IMG/VR virus record: IMGVR_UViG_3300044800_000094
Span: 1 to 53,286 of that record
From: a virus
Length of the DNA: 53,286 bases
Strand: one strand, 5' to 3'
Positions 1-7,103 of the stretch are shown one piece after another. Every line of letters starts with the position of its first letter. Within the stretch, counting starts at the first letter, position 1. A program made the position numbers and the translations under genes. The notes beneath the pieces are model-generated. The model ran no database searches. It saw only the letters and a list, made by a program, of their open reading frames with translations, and had not been told where the DNA came from.

Positions 1-151
1 CGGCGACCGGGTGACGCTCGGCGACGGGGTGAAGCTCGGCGACGGGGTGACGCTCGGCGACGGGGTGACGCTCGGCGACTGGGTGACGCTCGGCAACGGG
101 GTGACGCTCGGCGACCGGGTGACGCTCGGCGACGGGGTGACGCTCGGCGAC
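1..151 (+). repeat. 18-bp coding tandem repeat, left portion
   Basis: Eight full copies of the unit gtgacgctcggcgacggg lie head to tail. Synonymous positions are almost invariant and variation is limited to three codons: ACG/AAG, GAC/AAC and GGG/TGG/CGG. This is the same array as the one at the right end of the window. Confidence 0.95.
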
Positions 152-382
152 CAATACGATTGCATCGTCATTGAGGGGTTAGGTTCACGCCGTGCGCCAC
201 TGTCAGCGGTTTTGAATAAAGGTAAAATTCAAATCGGGACAGGATGCTTTCTCGGAACGATTGAAGAATTTGAGGCGGCGGTGAAAAAGAATCACGCCGG
301 AAATGACCACGAAAAACAATATCTGATGGCGCTGGAATATATTCGCAGCCGGTTCAGCGCCAAGCTCAAGGAGGGGAAATAA
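1..382 (+). CDS. Hexapeptide-repeat (left-handed beta-helix) protein, C-terminal part; gene wraps round the window ends
   Basis: This is the end of a gene whose start lies at the right edge of the window (ATG 52984). The first 50 or so codons are perfect hexapeptides L-G-[DN]-[GWR]-V-[TK], which obey the left-handed beta-helix rule [LIV]-[GAED]-x-x-[STAV]-x. A non-repeat domain of about 77 residues follows, containing [27 protein letters not shown] and a charged helical tail ending KLKEGK. I recall similar GSR...TGCF.GT.EEF modules after hexapeptide repeats in other phage and bacterial proteins, but cannot name a function. No catalytic His is visible in the repeat, so a structural or binding role is more likely than acyl transfer. 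A GTG at 11 is only an internal codon. The gene ends just before the promoter of the recombination operon. Confidence 0.8.
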   Translation, partial: GDRVTLGDGVKLGDGVTLGDGVTLGDWVTLGNGVTLGDRVTLGDGVTLGDQYDCIVIEGLGSRRAPLSAVLNKGKIQIGTGCFLGTIEEFEAAVKKNHAGNDHEKQYLMALEYIRSRFSAKLKEGK

Positions 383-388
383 TAGGGC

Positions 389-415
389 TTGACTTGTTTA
401 TTATCATCCTATAAT
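389..415 (+). promoter_or_regulatory. Sigma70-type promoter of the recombination operon
   Basis: TTGACT at 389-394 and a perfect TATAAT at 410-415 are separated by 15 bp, slightly short of the ideal 17. The expected transcription start lies at about 422, only a few bases before the ATG at 426, and no Shine-Dalgarno is present, so the first gene would be leaderless or nearly so. Confidence 0.65.
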
Positions 416-425
416 CTCGCCGTCC

Positions 426-548
426 ATGAGTGATAAACTGGAATGCCCACGGAAAACCTGCCGCCATCGGTGGAAGCAAAGAGGCGAGCAGCTGCCCAAA
501 TGCTGCCCCAGGTGTAAAAATTACATCACGCCCAAGAAGGTAAAATGA
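426..548 (+). CDS. Small zinc-ribbon-like protein (40 aa)
   Basis: A 40-residue protein with two cysteine pairs spaced CPRKTC near residues 7-12 and CCPRC near 26-30, as in a small zinc ribbon, followed by a basic tail (KKVK). Its ATG lies 10 nt behind a TATAAT box. Its stop overlaps the next start as ATGA, so it opens the operon that runs to 6236. A nucleic-acid or protein binding role is inferred from the zinc-ribbon look only. Confidence 0.6.
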   Translation: MSDKLECPRKTCRHRWKQRGEQLPKCCPRCKNYITPKKVK

Positions 549-904
549 TCGGATTAAAAATGAAAACTAAAATAGACGACCTAACCATCGGCGAGGCGCG
601 TGAACTGGCTACAATGTTCGGCCAGCGCACCGCGTCCGAAAACCATCCTTTCAACATTGGCGCGAATTATTTCATCCGAACGGTGACCCACCATTTGACC
701 GGCAAACTTGCTGGCGTCACATCGCAAGAACTTGTTTTGGAAAACGCCGCGTGGATTGCGGACGACGGGCGTTTAACTGACGCGCTCAAAAGTTGCACAT
801 TCAACGAGGTCGAAATGTTCCCGTCTAGTTCAAAGGTTATTGTCGGGCGCGGCTCGTTGATTGACGCCGTGGAAATTACTTCCACTCCGACTTCTCAGAA
901 GTAA
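545..904 (+). CDS. Conserved phage protein of unknown function (119 aa)
   Basis: The protein carries the motifs YFIRTVTHHLTGK, LVLENAAWIADDGR and KVIVGRGSLIDAVE, which I recognise as a family common in phage genomes without an assigned role. It has no membrane segment or signal peptide and looks like a compact alpha/beta protein. The start used overlaps the previous stop (ATGA); a second in-frame ATG six codons later (MKTKIDD) is possible. Its stop overlaps the start of the Ser/Gly/Arg-repeat gene as TAATG. In related phages, as I recall, this family is also followed by a low-complexity glycine-rich gene. Confidence 0.7.
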   Translation: MIGLKMKTKIDDLTIGEARELATMFGQRTASENHPFNIGANYFIRTVTHHLTGKLAGVTSQELVLENAAWIADDGRLTDALKSCTFNEVEMFPSSSKVIVGRGSLIDAVEITSTPTSQK

Positions 905-1152
905 TGAACGCCGCCATTGCATTCGAGGGCTGGTCGCGGTCGCTGTCGGGGTCGCGGTCGCGGTCGGGGTCGGGGTCGGGGTCGCGGTCGGGGTCGGGAT
1001 CGGGGTCGTGGTCGTGGTCGGGATCGTGGTCGCGGTCGGGGTCGGGGTCGGGGTCGCGGTCGGGGTCGCGGTCGGGGTCGGGGTCGGGGTCGTGGTCGGG
1101 GTCGGGGTCGTGGTCGTGGTCGGGGTCGGGGTCGCGGTCGCGGTCGGGGTAA
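904..1152 (+). CDS. Low-complexity Ser-Gly-Arg repeat protein (82 aa)
   Basis: After a short unique N-terminus (MNAAIAFEGWSRSL) the protein consists of about 70 residues of alternating Ser/Gly/Arg/Trp from a hexanucleotide tract. This frame is chosen because its ATG overlaps the preceding stop (TAATG), it ends 4 nt before the next start, and it fits the operon. The other two forward frames are also open through the tract (Arg-Gly and Val-Gly repeats), so the tract is translatable in all three frames. It is probably disordered. Function is unknown, and the number of copies may be unstable or collapsed in the assembly. Confidence 0.5.
   Translation: MNAAIAFEGWSRSLSGSRSRSGSGSGSRSGSGSGSWSWSGSWSRSGSGSGSRSGSRSGSGSGSWSGSGSWSWSGSGSRSRSG
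932..1149 (+). repeat. GGTCGG-type hexanucleotide microsatellite
   Basis: About 36 copies of a 6-bp unit, ggtcgg with variants ggtcgc and ggtcgt, run without interruption for roughly 220 bp. All three forward frames and the reverse complement stay open. The reverse reading gives a Thr-Pro-rich product that has no support. GGGG at the end of the tract sits 7 nt before the ATPase start at 1157 and may serve as its ribosome-binding site. Confidence 0.9.
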
Positions 1153-1156
1153 AATT

Positions 1157-2203
1157 ATGGAATTTCAAATCAAACCAGCAACCCGGCAGGGAGTGCTCCC
1201 ACTTGTAGGCTTCTATGGTCGCAGTGGAAGCGGTAAAACGATGTCTGCGCTATTGTTTGCGCGAGGCATCGTCGGGCCAAAGGGTCGCATTGTCCTCATT
1301 GATTCCGAGAACCGGCGCGGCAGCATTTTCTCCGACCAGATTCCGGGCGGCTATTCTGTGATTGATATTGAGCCTCCGTTTTCACCAGATCGCTACATCC
1401 AAGCCGTTGAAGCTGCCGAGAAAGCGGCGGATTGCGTTGTCATAGACAGCCAGAGCCATTCATGGAGTGGAGAGGGTGGAGTTCTTGACATGCAGGAGGC
1501 TGAACTTGACCGCATGGCCGGCAACGACTGGGGCAAGCGCGAAAAATGCAAGATGGCCGCTTGGATCAAGCCGAAGCTGGCGCACAAGCAAATGGTGATG
1601 CGGCTGCTCCGTTCAAAGGTCGCCCTGATTATCTGCCTGCGTGGAGAGGAAAAGACTCACATCGTCAAAGAGAACGGGGCAAACAAAGTCATCACAGATG
1701 AGTTTTCCAGCCCACTATTCGACCAAAGGTTCGTGTTTGAACTTTTACTAAATTTGGAAACCATTGCAGTTAATGGGGTTGGAGGCTATGTAATCCCGCG
1801 AAAAATCACTCATCCTGACATTGCGAAGCTGCTTCCGGGTAAAAATCAGCAGATTGGGATCGAACATGGCGAGAATCTGGCGCGCTGGTGCGCGGCGGCA
1901 GGGGCTGCTGCCACGATTGCGCCTCCAATATCCAAAGACTCAGCCACCAAACAAAACGCGCCTGAGACCGTCCTGGGAGCAAATCCGCCGGCCAAATCCG
2001 TCCGCGAGCTTGAAATCGAACTTTGGGGTGTCCTGAAGCCTATCCGAACGCCGTCTAAAAAGGGCTGGGATGAGTGCAATCAGTGGTTATGGGCCGAAGA
2101 AATCCTCGACCCGGCCAAGGAGCCATCGGAGCAGATGCCGGGATTGAGCGCGGAGAAGTTGGTTCAGGTTATCGCCAAATGCCGTCAGAAGATTACAACA
2201 TGA
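1157..2203 (+). CDS. RecA-like / AAA ATPase, Sak4-like recombination protein
   Basis: P-loop ATPase with Walker A GRSGSGKT at residues 21-28, an acidic strand IVLIDSE near residue 50 and a Walker B-like strand CVVIDS with Asp at about 97. The layout (short N-terminus, RecA-type core, variable C-terminal tail) resembles Sak4-type phage single-strand annealing ATPases. The nearby RecE-like nuclease and RusA resolvase support a recombination role. The frame is open further upstream through the GC microsatellite as an Arg-Gly repeat, but ATG 1157 is preferred because GGGG lies 7 nt upstream and the upstream gene ends at 1152. The stop overlaps the next gene as ATGA. It could also be a generic phage nucleotide-binding protein. 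Confidence 0.75.
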   Translation: MEFQIKPATRQGVLPLVGFYGRSGSGKTMSALLFARGIVGPKGRIVLIDSENRRGSIFSDQIPGGYSVIDIEPPFSPDRYIQAVEAAEKAADCVVIDSQSHSWSGEGGVLDMQEAELDRMAGNDWGKREKCKMAAWIKPKLAHKQMVMRLLRSKVALIICLRGEEKTHIVKENGANKVITDEFSSPLFDQRFVFELLLNLETIAVNGVGGYVIPRKITHPDIAKLLPGKNQQIGIEHGENLARWCAAAGAAATIAPPISKDSATKQNAPETVLGANPPAKSVRELEIELWGVLKPIRTPSKKGWDECNQWLWAEEILDPAKEPSEQMPGLSAEKLVQVIAKCRQKITT

Positions 2204-3051
2204 AAATCAAAACAATCAAAAAGGCGCTCGCCTCAAAATTCAACGCTTGGGCGAACTCAATCACAGATGAATCGCTTCGGAAGGCGGTGATGGAAAATAC
2301 AATCATCACGGGCGGTTCAATCGTTTCAATGCTTCTCGGTGAGGACGTGAATGACTTTGACTTGTATTTCCGCAACTACGACACCTGCCTGCGGGTTGCG
2401 CAATACTACGCCAAGTTCTTTCCTAGCGGCGTTCAAATCGAGGAACTGGACGCTGACGGGGTGTTTGGGCCTGATTCAAAGCCTGAAAAGGTTCGCGTGA
2501 GCATCCGTGTTTCGCTTGACGTGGCGTATCAAGGAGCGGAGGAAGCTAGCGACGAATCGCCGGTTGCCGCCGATGGGAAAGACCCCGTGTTCAAGCCGGT
2601 GTACATGTCATCAAACGCCATCACCCTTTCTGACAAGATTCAAATCGTTGTCCGGTTCTTCGGCGAGCCGGAACAGATTCACGCTTCATACGATTTTGTC
2701 CATTGCACGTGCCACTGGAAATCTTGGGACGGGGAACTGGTGACTCCGGTTAAAGCCCTGACATCCATGATGAGCAAGGAGTTGATTTACGTCGGTAGCA
2801 AATACCCGCTCTGTTCAATCATTCGGATTCGCAAGTTCATCGCCCGAAAGTGGACAATCAGTGCGGGGCAGATGCTGAAAATGATTCTTCAATTGAACGA
2901 ACTGAATTTGACGGACATCAAGGTTCTTCAAGACCAACTCGTTGGCGTTGACTCCGCTTACTTCGTGCAGCTTCTTGAAGCATTGAAAGATGTCAGCCCG
3001 GAGAAGATGACGGCGGCTTACATCAGCGAAATCATCGACCGCATATTTTGA
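2200..3051 (+). CDS. Nucleotidyltransferase-fold protein (283 aa)
   Basis: The N-terminus carries ITGGSIVSMLLGEDVNDFDL: a G-G-S turn at residues 38-40 and a D-x-D pair at 52-54, the arrangement of the nucleotidyltransferase superfamily (poly(A) polymerase/CCA-adding head). A third acidic position may be in SLDVAY or YDFVHC. The C-terminal half is helical. The start at 2200 overlaps the ATPase stop; an upstream in-frame start at 2074 would lie inside the ATPase gene and is rejected. What it adds nucleotides to, if anything, is unknown. It lies in the recombination operon and the next gene follows after 45 bp. Confidence 0.6.
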   Translation: MKIKTIKKALASKFNAWANSITDESLRKAVMENTIITGGSIVSMLLGEDVNDFDLYFRNYDTCLRVAQYYAKFFPSGVQIEELDADGVFGPDSKPEKVRVSIRVSLDVAYQGAEEASDESPVAADGKDPVFKPVYMSSNAITLSDKIQIVVRFFGEPEQIHASYDFVHCTCHWKSWDGELVTPVKALTSMMSKELIYVGSKYPLCSIIRIRKFIARKWTISAGQMLKMILQLNELNLTDIKVLQDQLVGVDSAYFVQLLEALKDVSPEKMTAAYISEIIDRIF

Positions 3052-3096
3052 TACCCCTCCGCGAGAGCGAAGACAAACCGATAAAATGGAAAAGTG

Positions 3097-3429
3097 ATGC
3101 AAACAAAATTATTCGAGTTAAGAGACCGCGCAACCTTCGTTCCGGTGCTCGCCGTAAAAATTGAGGCGGGGAACGGATACGAGCGATTTTTGCTGCGTCG
3201 GTCAGGCTACGAGCTTCCATCCGATTTAGTCATCCTCACCGGACTGGCTGGAGGATTGGATAAATCAACCTGCGATCCTTACGACTGGGGCGTAAATAGA
3301 ACGCGCCGTTTCGCCCACAAATACATCATGGAAAATTTCGACAAGCTCCAGAGCGGCCAAGTCATTGATGTGGAATTTATTCTCGGAGAAACTGAAAAAC
3401 CAAAAGAAAGTGAAAGACTGACTGCATGA
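3097..3429 (+). CDS. Conserved phage protein of unknown function (110 aa)
   Basis: Motifs LFELRDRATFVPVLAVK, FLLRRSGYELP, CDPYDWGVNRTRR and DVEFILGE mark a family that I recall as frequent in tailed phages beside recombination genes. It is soluble and alpha/beta, with no catalytic signature I can name. ATG 3097 is preferred over the GTG one codon earlier because GGAAAAG lies just upstream. The stop overlaps the next ATG. Confidence 0.7.
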   Translation: MQTKLFELRDRATFVPVLAVKIEAGNGYERFLLRRSGYELPSDLVILTGLAGGLDKSTCDPYDWGVNRTRRFAHKYIMENFDKLQSGQVIDVEFILGETEKPKESERLTA

Positions 3430-3707
3430 AAAATGTTACAAATGGAAGGCTTACCATAACCGCCAATCTCGTTTTAGGCTTTGACTTCACAGAGGCGGAA
3501 ATGGACTCAATTTTGGCGCAACCCGCACAGTCTCAGAGTCGAGCATTCGCTGAAATCCTTGCGACTAAAAATCCCAACTACGAGGATTCGCCATACAATC
3601 TTCAGCAGTTCAAAGAAGGTGCGGCTCGTTGCGTCCTTGAATATCGGGAGCAGTCACTGAAGCAATTGCCGGAAACCAGCACCGCAACGAACGACGTGCC
3701 ATGCTAA
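3426..3707 (+). CDS. Hypothetical protein (93 aa)
   Basis: Starts by ATGA overlap with the previous gene. The N-terminal half contains LVLGFDFTEAEMDSIL and the rest is helical, ending in a polar tail. I do not recognise the family. It lies between the preceding conserved phage gene and the nuclease in the same operon, and its stop is overlapped by the nuclease start by seven bases, so the two are probably made together. Confidence 0.6.
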   Translation: MKNVTNGRLTITANLVLGFDFTEAEMDSILAQPAQSQSRAFAEILATKNPNYEDSPYNLQQFKEGAARCVLEYREQSLKQLPETSTATNDVPC

Positions 3708-4708
3708 CTAACTGCAAAATCGTCGGCGATCACGTCACCTACGCGGAGTACAGCACGCAGGCGGATGGGGTGAAACGCGGTCAGGCTGGCTGGATTATGT
3801 CCCGCTCTGAACTCATGGCGTTCGCTGAGTGTCCGGCTAAATGGGTACTTGAGCCGCCGTCCGATGATGACGACACGAAATCAACCATCTTCGGACGACT
3901 CATTGAAACGCTGGCGATGTGTCCTGAAAACTTCGATGCCCTGTTCGCCGTGTCCCCAAAGACCTACAAGCTGGCCAAAGGCGGCGAGGAAAAGCTTTGG
4001 GATTATCGTTCCACGTCCTGCCAGCAATGGCGCGACCAGATGCACTCCGATGGCTTTACCGTCATATCGTTCGCTGAAAAGATGGAGGCGCTTCTAGCCG
4101 TCGAACAGTTGATGGCCGATCCAAACGTCGTTGACCTCGTTGAGTGCTCGCGCAAGCAAGTGCATGTTACGGGCATGTGGCACGATAAGGAGACAGGGTT
4201 GGATATTCCCATTCAGGCATTGCTCGACCTGGTGCCGGATAAAAAACACGTCATGTTCGGCAGGTGGCTTATAGACCAAAAAACTGCGCGTGAAGGCAAC
4301 CCATCGAAGTTCGTCCGCGCCATCGCTGACAACGGCTACGATATACAGGCTTCACTTCACGCCGATATGTACGTCGCCGCGACCGGCGAAGATCGGACTG
4401 ATTTTGTTTTCCTGCTGTCCGAGAACGAGCCACCTTACCATGTGGTTAAACCAATGCCGGCCATGACGACTGAGTTCATGCAGTTTGGCCGCGATAAGTA
4501 CCAAGGCGCACTCCGATATTACGCGCAGTGTCTCGCAACCAGCAAGTGGCCGTCCTACCAAGTGTTCGGCCTGCACGCCGGCCTGATTCAACTCATCGGC
4601 CCGGAGAGCCTGTGGAGCTACAAGCAGTACGGCGGTCAAGGCTCGTTGCAGGCGAAGATTGAATATGATGCGCCACGGGCGAAAGATGAGGATGAGGTGA
4701 CGCCGTGA
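3701..4708 (+). CDS. RecE-like PD-(D/E)XK exonuclease
   Basis: 335 residues. The N-terminus contains MSRSELMAFAECPAKW, typical of exonuclease VIII/RecE-type nucleases (serine-helix-Cys-Pro-x-x-W), then a helix FGRLIETLAMCPENF. The catalytic core is visible as IQALLDLVPD (Asp) followed by WLIDQKTA, the D-(x)n-D-x-K signature, and then IQASLHADMYVAATG, matching the conserved Q-x-x-x-Y helix. The family degrades duplex DNA 5' to 3' to make single strands for an annealing protein, here probably the Sak4-like ATPase. The usual His of the GRxxH motif appears as Glu, which is unusual. Overlaps the following gene by GTGA. Confidence 0.75.
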   Translation: MLTNCKIVGDHVTYAEYSTQADGVKRGQAGWIMSRSELMAFAECPAKWVLEPPSDDDDTKSTIFGRLIETLAMCPENFDALFAVSPKTYKLAKGGEEKLWDYRSTSCQQWRDQMHSDGFTVISFAEKMEALLAVEQLMADPNVVDLVECSRKQVHVTGMWHDKETGLDIPIQALLDLVPDKKHVMFGRWLIDQKTAREGNPSKFVRAIADNGYDIQASLHADMYVAATGEDRTDFVFLLSENEPPYHVVKPMPAMTTEFMQFGRDKYQGALRYYAQCLATSKWPSYQVFGLHAGLIQLIGPESLWSYKQYGGQGSLQAKIEYDAPRAKDEDEVTP

Positions 4709-4890
4709 ACATCTCCGACCTGAATCTCGACGAGGAAGCCAAGCAGTTCTGGCATCAGGCGCATATCAAGCCGGAAGCGGCGGTCAGAGCGGCCATGGAG
4801 CGCGGTGCCGAGTTGGGCATCGAGATGGCCATGAAGGAAATCAAGGCGCTGCGGCGAGACCTGGAGGCAGCGCGGCCTGCGCTGGTATAA
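4705..4890 (+). CDS. Small helical protein (61 aa)
   Basis: A GTG start overlaps the nuclease stop as GTGA, which fixes the start. The protein is strongly charged and almost entirely helical (ELGIEMAMKEIKALRRDLEAARP) with a probable short coiled coil. No family recognised. Its operon position suggests an accessory role to recombination, but this is inference. Confidence 0.55.
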   Translation: MNISDLNLDEEAKQFWHQAHIKPEAAVRAAMERGAELGIEMAMKEIKALRRDLEAARPALV

Positions 4891-4895
4891 ACAGG

Positions 4896-5129
4896 ATGGA
4901 AAGTGCTACGTTCACTGGGATGAGCGATGAAATTGAATTGCAGAAGATTGACGCGGCCATCGGTAGGACGAAGCAGAAACTTCTCGACCATCGCGCCGAG
5001 GCCGCTGATTTGGATAAGGTGATTTGGAAGCTGGAATGTGAGCAAAAAAAGTTGAGCGTCCAAAGAGCGGGGATCTCAACCTTTGAACTGAAGATGGAAA
5101 TTGAAACCAAACCTGTCAAATGTCAGTGA
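4896..5129 (+). CDS. Coiled-coil small protein (77 aa)
   Basis: Residues 10-60 form a charged helix with heptad character (IELQKIDAAIGRTKQK, DLDKVIWKLECEQKKL). The start is uncertain: ATG 4896 gives 77 residues, while ATG 4920 (MSDEIELQK) gives a more usual N-terminus. No good Shine-Dalgarno supports either. The stop TGA overlaps the presumed RusA start as TGATG. Function unknown. Confidence 0.5.
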   Translation: MESATFTGMSDEIELQKIDAAIGRTKQKLLDHRAEAADLDKVIWKLECEQKKLSVQRAGISTFELKMEIETKPVKCQ

Positions 5130-5520
5130 TGCCGTCCGACGACTCAATCCCCATCTGTTTAACTTGGGTCAAGCTCAAGCTGGAGTCGCCCAATCGAAAC
5201 GCGGGGAAGCACTGGTCGCACCGGCACCGGCTAAGAAAACTCGCCGCCGCCGCGTGGGTGGAGGCGGTAAACGACCATCTTCCCCAGTTCTGCGAATTAC
5301 GCTTGTTCGCTTTGGAGCGAAGCCGCTTGATGGAGACAACCTGCAATCGTCCTGCAAAGGAATCAGGGACGCCATCGCCAAGTGGTTTGGATTCGATGAC
5401 GCCGACAGATTTATCCAGTGGCAGTACGGACAGGTAGAGTCGAAGGGAGACGAAGGGTTGGCGGTGAAGGCTGAGTTAATTAACGATAAGCTGAGCCACG
5501 GCGGGGACAACGAGCAATGA
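5129..5520 (+). pseudogene. RusA-like Holliday junction resolvase, frameshifted
   Basis: Two reading frames together make one RusA. The first, from ATG 5129 (or 5120), reads SPNRNAGKHWSHRHRL...AAWVEAV, the RusA N-terminus. The second, ending at 5520, reads ITLVRFGAKPLDGDNL...KGIRDAIAKWFGFDDAD, the RusA catalytic part with the conserved Asp cluster. The frames must join near the CCCC run at 5282-5285: one extra C would give LPPVLRITLVRFG, a natural RusA sequence. No -1 slippery heptamer is present. The part in the second frame is open from 5101 on its own, but its first 60 residues look like an out-of-frame shadow. RusA cuts four-way DNA junctions and fits the recombination operon. It is either a real mutation or a base-calling error in a homopolymer. 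Confidence 0.75.
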
Positions 5521-6236
5521 GCGCACAAGAGACAATCGAATTTGGAACAACGGTGGAGCGGACAGCGCCACCCGCCGTTGGTCTCCAGCGATTTGTTAGC
5601 CCGCGTCAAGTGGCTGCTCTTTTCGTCCAAGAAAATGGAAGCTACTCAAACCTGCCTGGCGTGGACGCATGGCCGGAAAGCCGCGATGCGAGACTCTACA
5701 ACGGGCCGTGGCCGTGCGCGTGCCATCCGCCGTGCCAACGGTGGGGACGGATGTGGTTCGGCCAACCGCTCACGGTGAAGCGAACTGGTGTCCGAAAGAA
5801 AAAGGGTGACGACGGCGGCTGCTTCGCGGCGGCGCTCGCGTCAGTGCGTAAATGGGGCGGCGTGATCGAACACCCGTGGGGAAGCCATGCCTGGCCGCAC
5901 TTCGGGCTGAATGTGCCGCCGCGCTCTGGCGGATGGATAGCGGCTGACATGCTCGGCGGCTGGACGTGCTGCGTGGAGCAAGGCCAATACGGACACTATG
6001 CCCGCAAGCCGACGATGCTCTATGTGTTCGGAGTGGCTGAACTGCCCGAACTCAAATGGGGACACACCGAGGCGAAATACGATCCGGATGTCGTCGCTCG
6101 AATGGGACTGAAACGCGCAAAGCGACTCGGCGAAGTCGGCGCACGCGGTGGCGGAACTGACTCCACGCCGCGCATCCAAACACCGCCTGCCTTCCGCGAT
6201 CTACTACTGGCAATCGCGCAGCGGGCTAACAGTTAA
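5517..6236 (+). CDS. Conserved phage protein with PPC motif (239 aa)
   Basis: Contains LPGVDAWPESRDARLY, then WPCACHPPCQRWGRMW near residue 70, then KWGGVIEHPWGSHAW and GGWTCCVEQGQYGH. I recall this as a widespread phage family. The Pro-Pro-Cys and the following pattern recall motif IV of C5-cytosine methyltransferases, but no SAM-binding FxGxG motif is visible, so methylation is only a guess. The start overlaps the RusA stop as ATGA. It is the last gene of the rightward operon; a weak inverted repeat CCAACC/GGTTGG follows at 6242-6254, and I see nothing else between there and the terminator at 6363. Confidence 0.6.
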   Translation: MSAQETIEFGTTVERTAPPAVGLQRFVSPRQVAALFVQENGSYSNLPGVDAWPESRDARLYNGPWPCACHPPCQRWGRMWFGQPLTVKRTGVRKKKGDDGGCFAAALASVRKWGGVIEHPWGSHAWPHFGLNVPPRSGGWIAADMLGGWTCCVEQGQYGHYARKPTMLYVFGVAELPELKWGHTEAKYDPDVVARMGLKRAKRLGEVGARGGGTDSTPRIQTPPAFRDLLLAIAQRANS

Positions 6237-6362
6237 TTCTACCAACCCGGTTGGCATAATCATGCCACATCACTTCCTGAAATTCCTCACCGCCAAACTG
6301 AGCAGGTAGAGAGCCAGTGCGAGCAGCACCGAGTCAACACACAGGGAGAAAAGTGTTCTCAT

Positions 6363-6395
6363 AAAAAGACCCGGCACCGTTTCCAGCGCCGGGTC
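6363..6395 (-). terminator. Intrinsic terminator of the leftward capsid/lysis block
   Basis: GACCCGGC at 6368-6375 pairs with GCCGGGTC at 6388-6395 over a 12-nt loop. Read on the minus strand the hairpin is followed directly by TTTTTAT (6367-6361). It lies about 20 nt behind the stop of the last leftward gene. Confidence 0.85.
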
Positions 6396-6413
6396 ATTGA
6401 AACTTATTTCAGA

Positions 6414-6941
6414 TTACGCAGTCACAGTGACCACGAAGGACTGGGTGGCGGTGCCAACACCGTCGCTGACGGTGACAGTCACAGTCGCCGTGCCAGCGGC
6501 AACGGGTGTGAACGTCAATGAGCCGGTCGCGGCGGGACTGGTGTAAACCACGGCAGGAGCTGAGATCACCGTGCCATTGTCGCTGGAGACAGCAACCACG
6601 GAAATGCTCGGACTCGGAGCGGTTGAGCCGATGCCGGACAGCGGCACGGTCGCCACACCCGGCGCTGCGGCCAACGAGAGGGTCAGAGCGGGAATGACGG
6701 TGATTGTTGGCGATAGGACTGGCGGGGCAACAGTGCCTCCAACAGCCTTGGTAAGGGCGGCGGCATTCGCTTGGGTTGTGGCTGCCGCAGCGGTGAGGGC
6801 AGTGGTCAAAGGCACCAACTGCGCGTCAGAGGCGGGCAGGCTGTTAATGTCAGCGATGGCAGCCAAGACGGCTGAACTTTCGGTGGCAACGGCGGTTTGT
6901 AAAGCGGCTACGGCGGTTTGCAGGTCGGTTAAAACTGACAT
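6414..6941 (-). CDS. Ig-like (BIG-type) domain surface protein (175 aa)
   Basis: The N-terminal half is a helical Ala/Leu-rich segment (LTDLQTAVAALQTAV...) likely to trimerise. The C-terminal half is a beta domain rich in Val/Thr that ends FVVTVTA and resembles bacterial Ig-like/cadherin-type domains (AGTATVTVTVSDG). The start is set at 6941 because AACAGGAG lies 6 nt upstream; in-frame starts at 7013 and 7103 give longer forms, the 7013 form adding a plausible helix. Probably a decoration or tail-associated protein. It is the last gene before the terminator. Confidence 0.6.
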   Translation of the reverse strand: MSVLTDLQTAVAALQTAVATESSAVLAAIADINSLPASDAQLVPLTTALTAAAATTQANAAALTKAVGGTVAPPVLSPTITVIPALTLSLAAAPGVATVPLSGIGSTAPSPSISVVAVSSDNGTVISAPAVVYTSPAATGSLTFTPVAAGTATVTVTVSDGVGTATQSFVVTVTA

Positions 6942-7103
6942 GATGGACTCCTGTTGTTTTTTGACACCCTCTAGCAATCGGTGGATCGCGTGAAGGATTT
7001 CATGTTCTTTCATTTGGCTAAAAGCGAATCTGGCCAAGCCAGCCGCCAAGTTGATTGGACAATACTCTGGGGCCAATAAAAAGCAATCAGGTATTTTACC
7101 CAC

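Noticed and set aside
1-151. CRISPR array
   Set aside because: The 18-bp units are contiguous and coding, with no spacers.
830-1168. Thr-Pro repeat protein on the minus strand over the hexanucleotide tract
   Set aside because: It arises only from reading the microsatellite backwards, crosses the end of a real gene and has no start signal or neighbours on that strand.
861-1208. Val-Gly repeat frame through the same tract
   Set aside because: Its start is inside the preceding gene and it runs into the ATPase gene. The 904 frame is better placed between the two.
1157-2203. Extending the ATPase to 917 with an Arg-Gly-repeat N-terminus
   Set aside because: The extension is purely microsatellite; the ATG at 1157 has GGGG at a good distance and follows the coupled upstream gene.
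5129-5520. Programmed -1 frameshift in the RusA gene
   Set aside because: No X-XXY-YYZ heptamer occurs near 5282 in the first frame, and re-pairing of the tRNAs at CTT-CCC would be poor.
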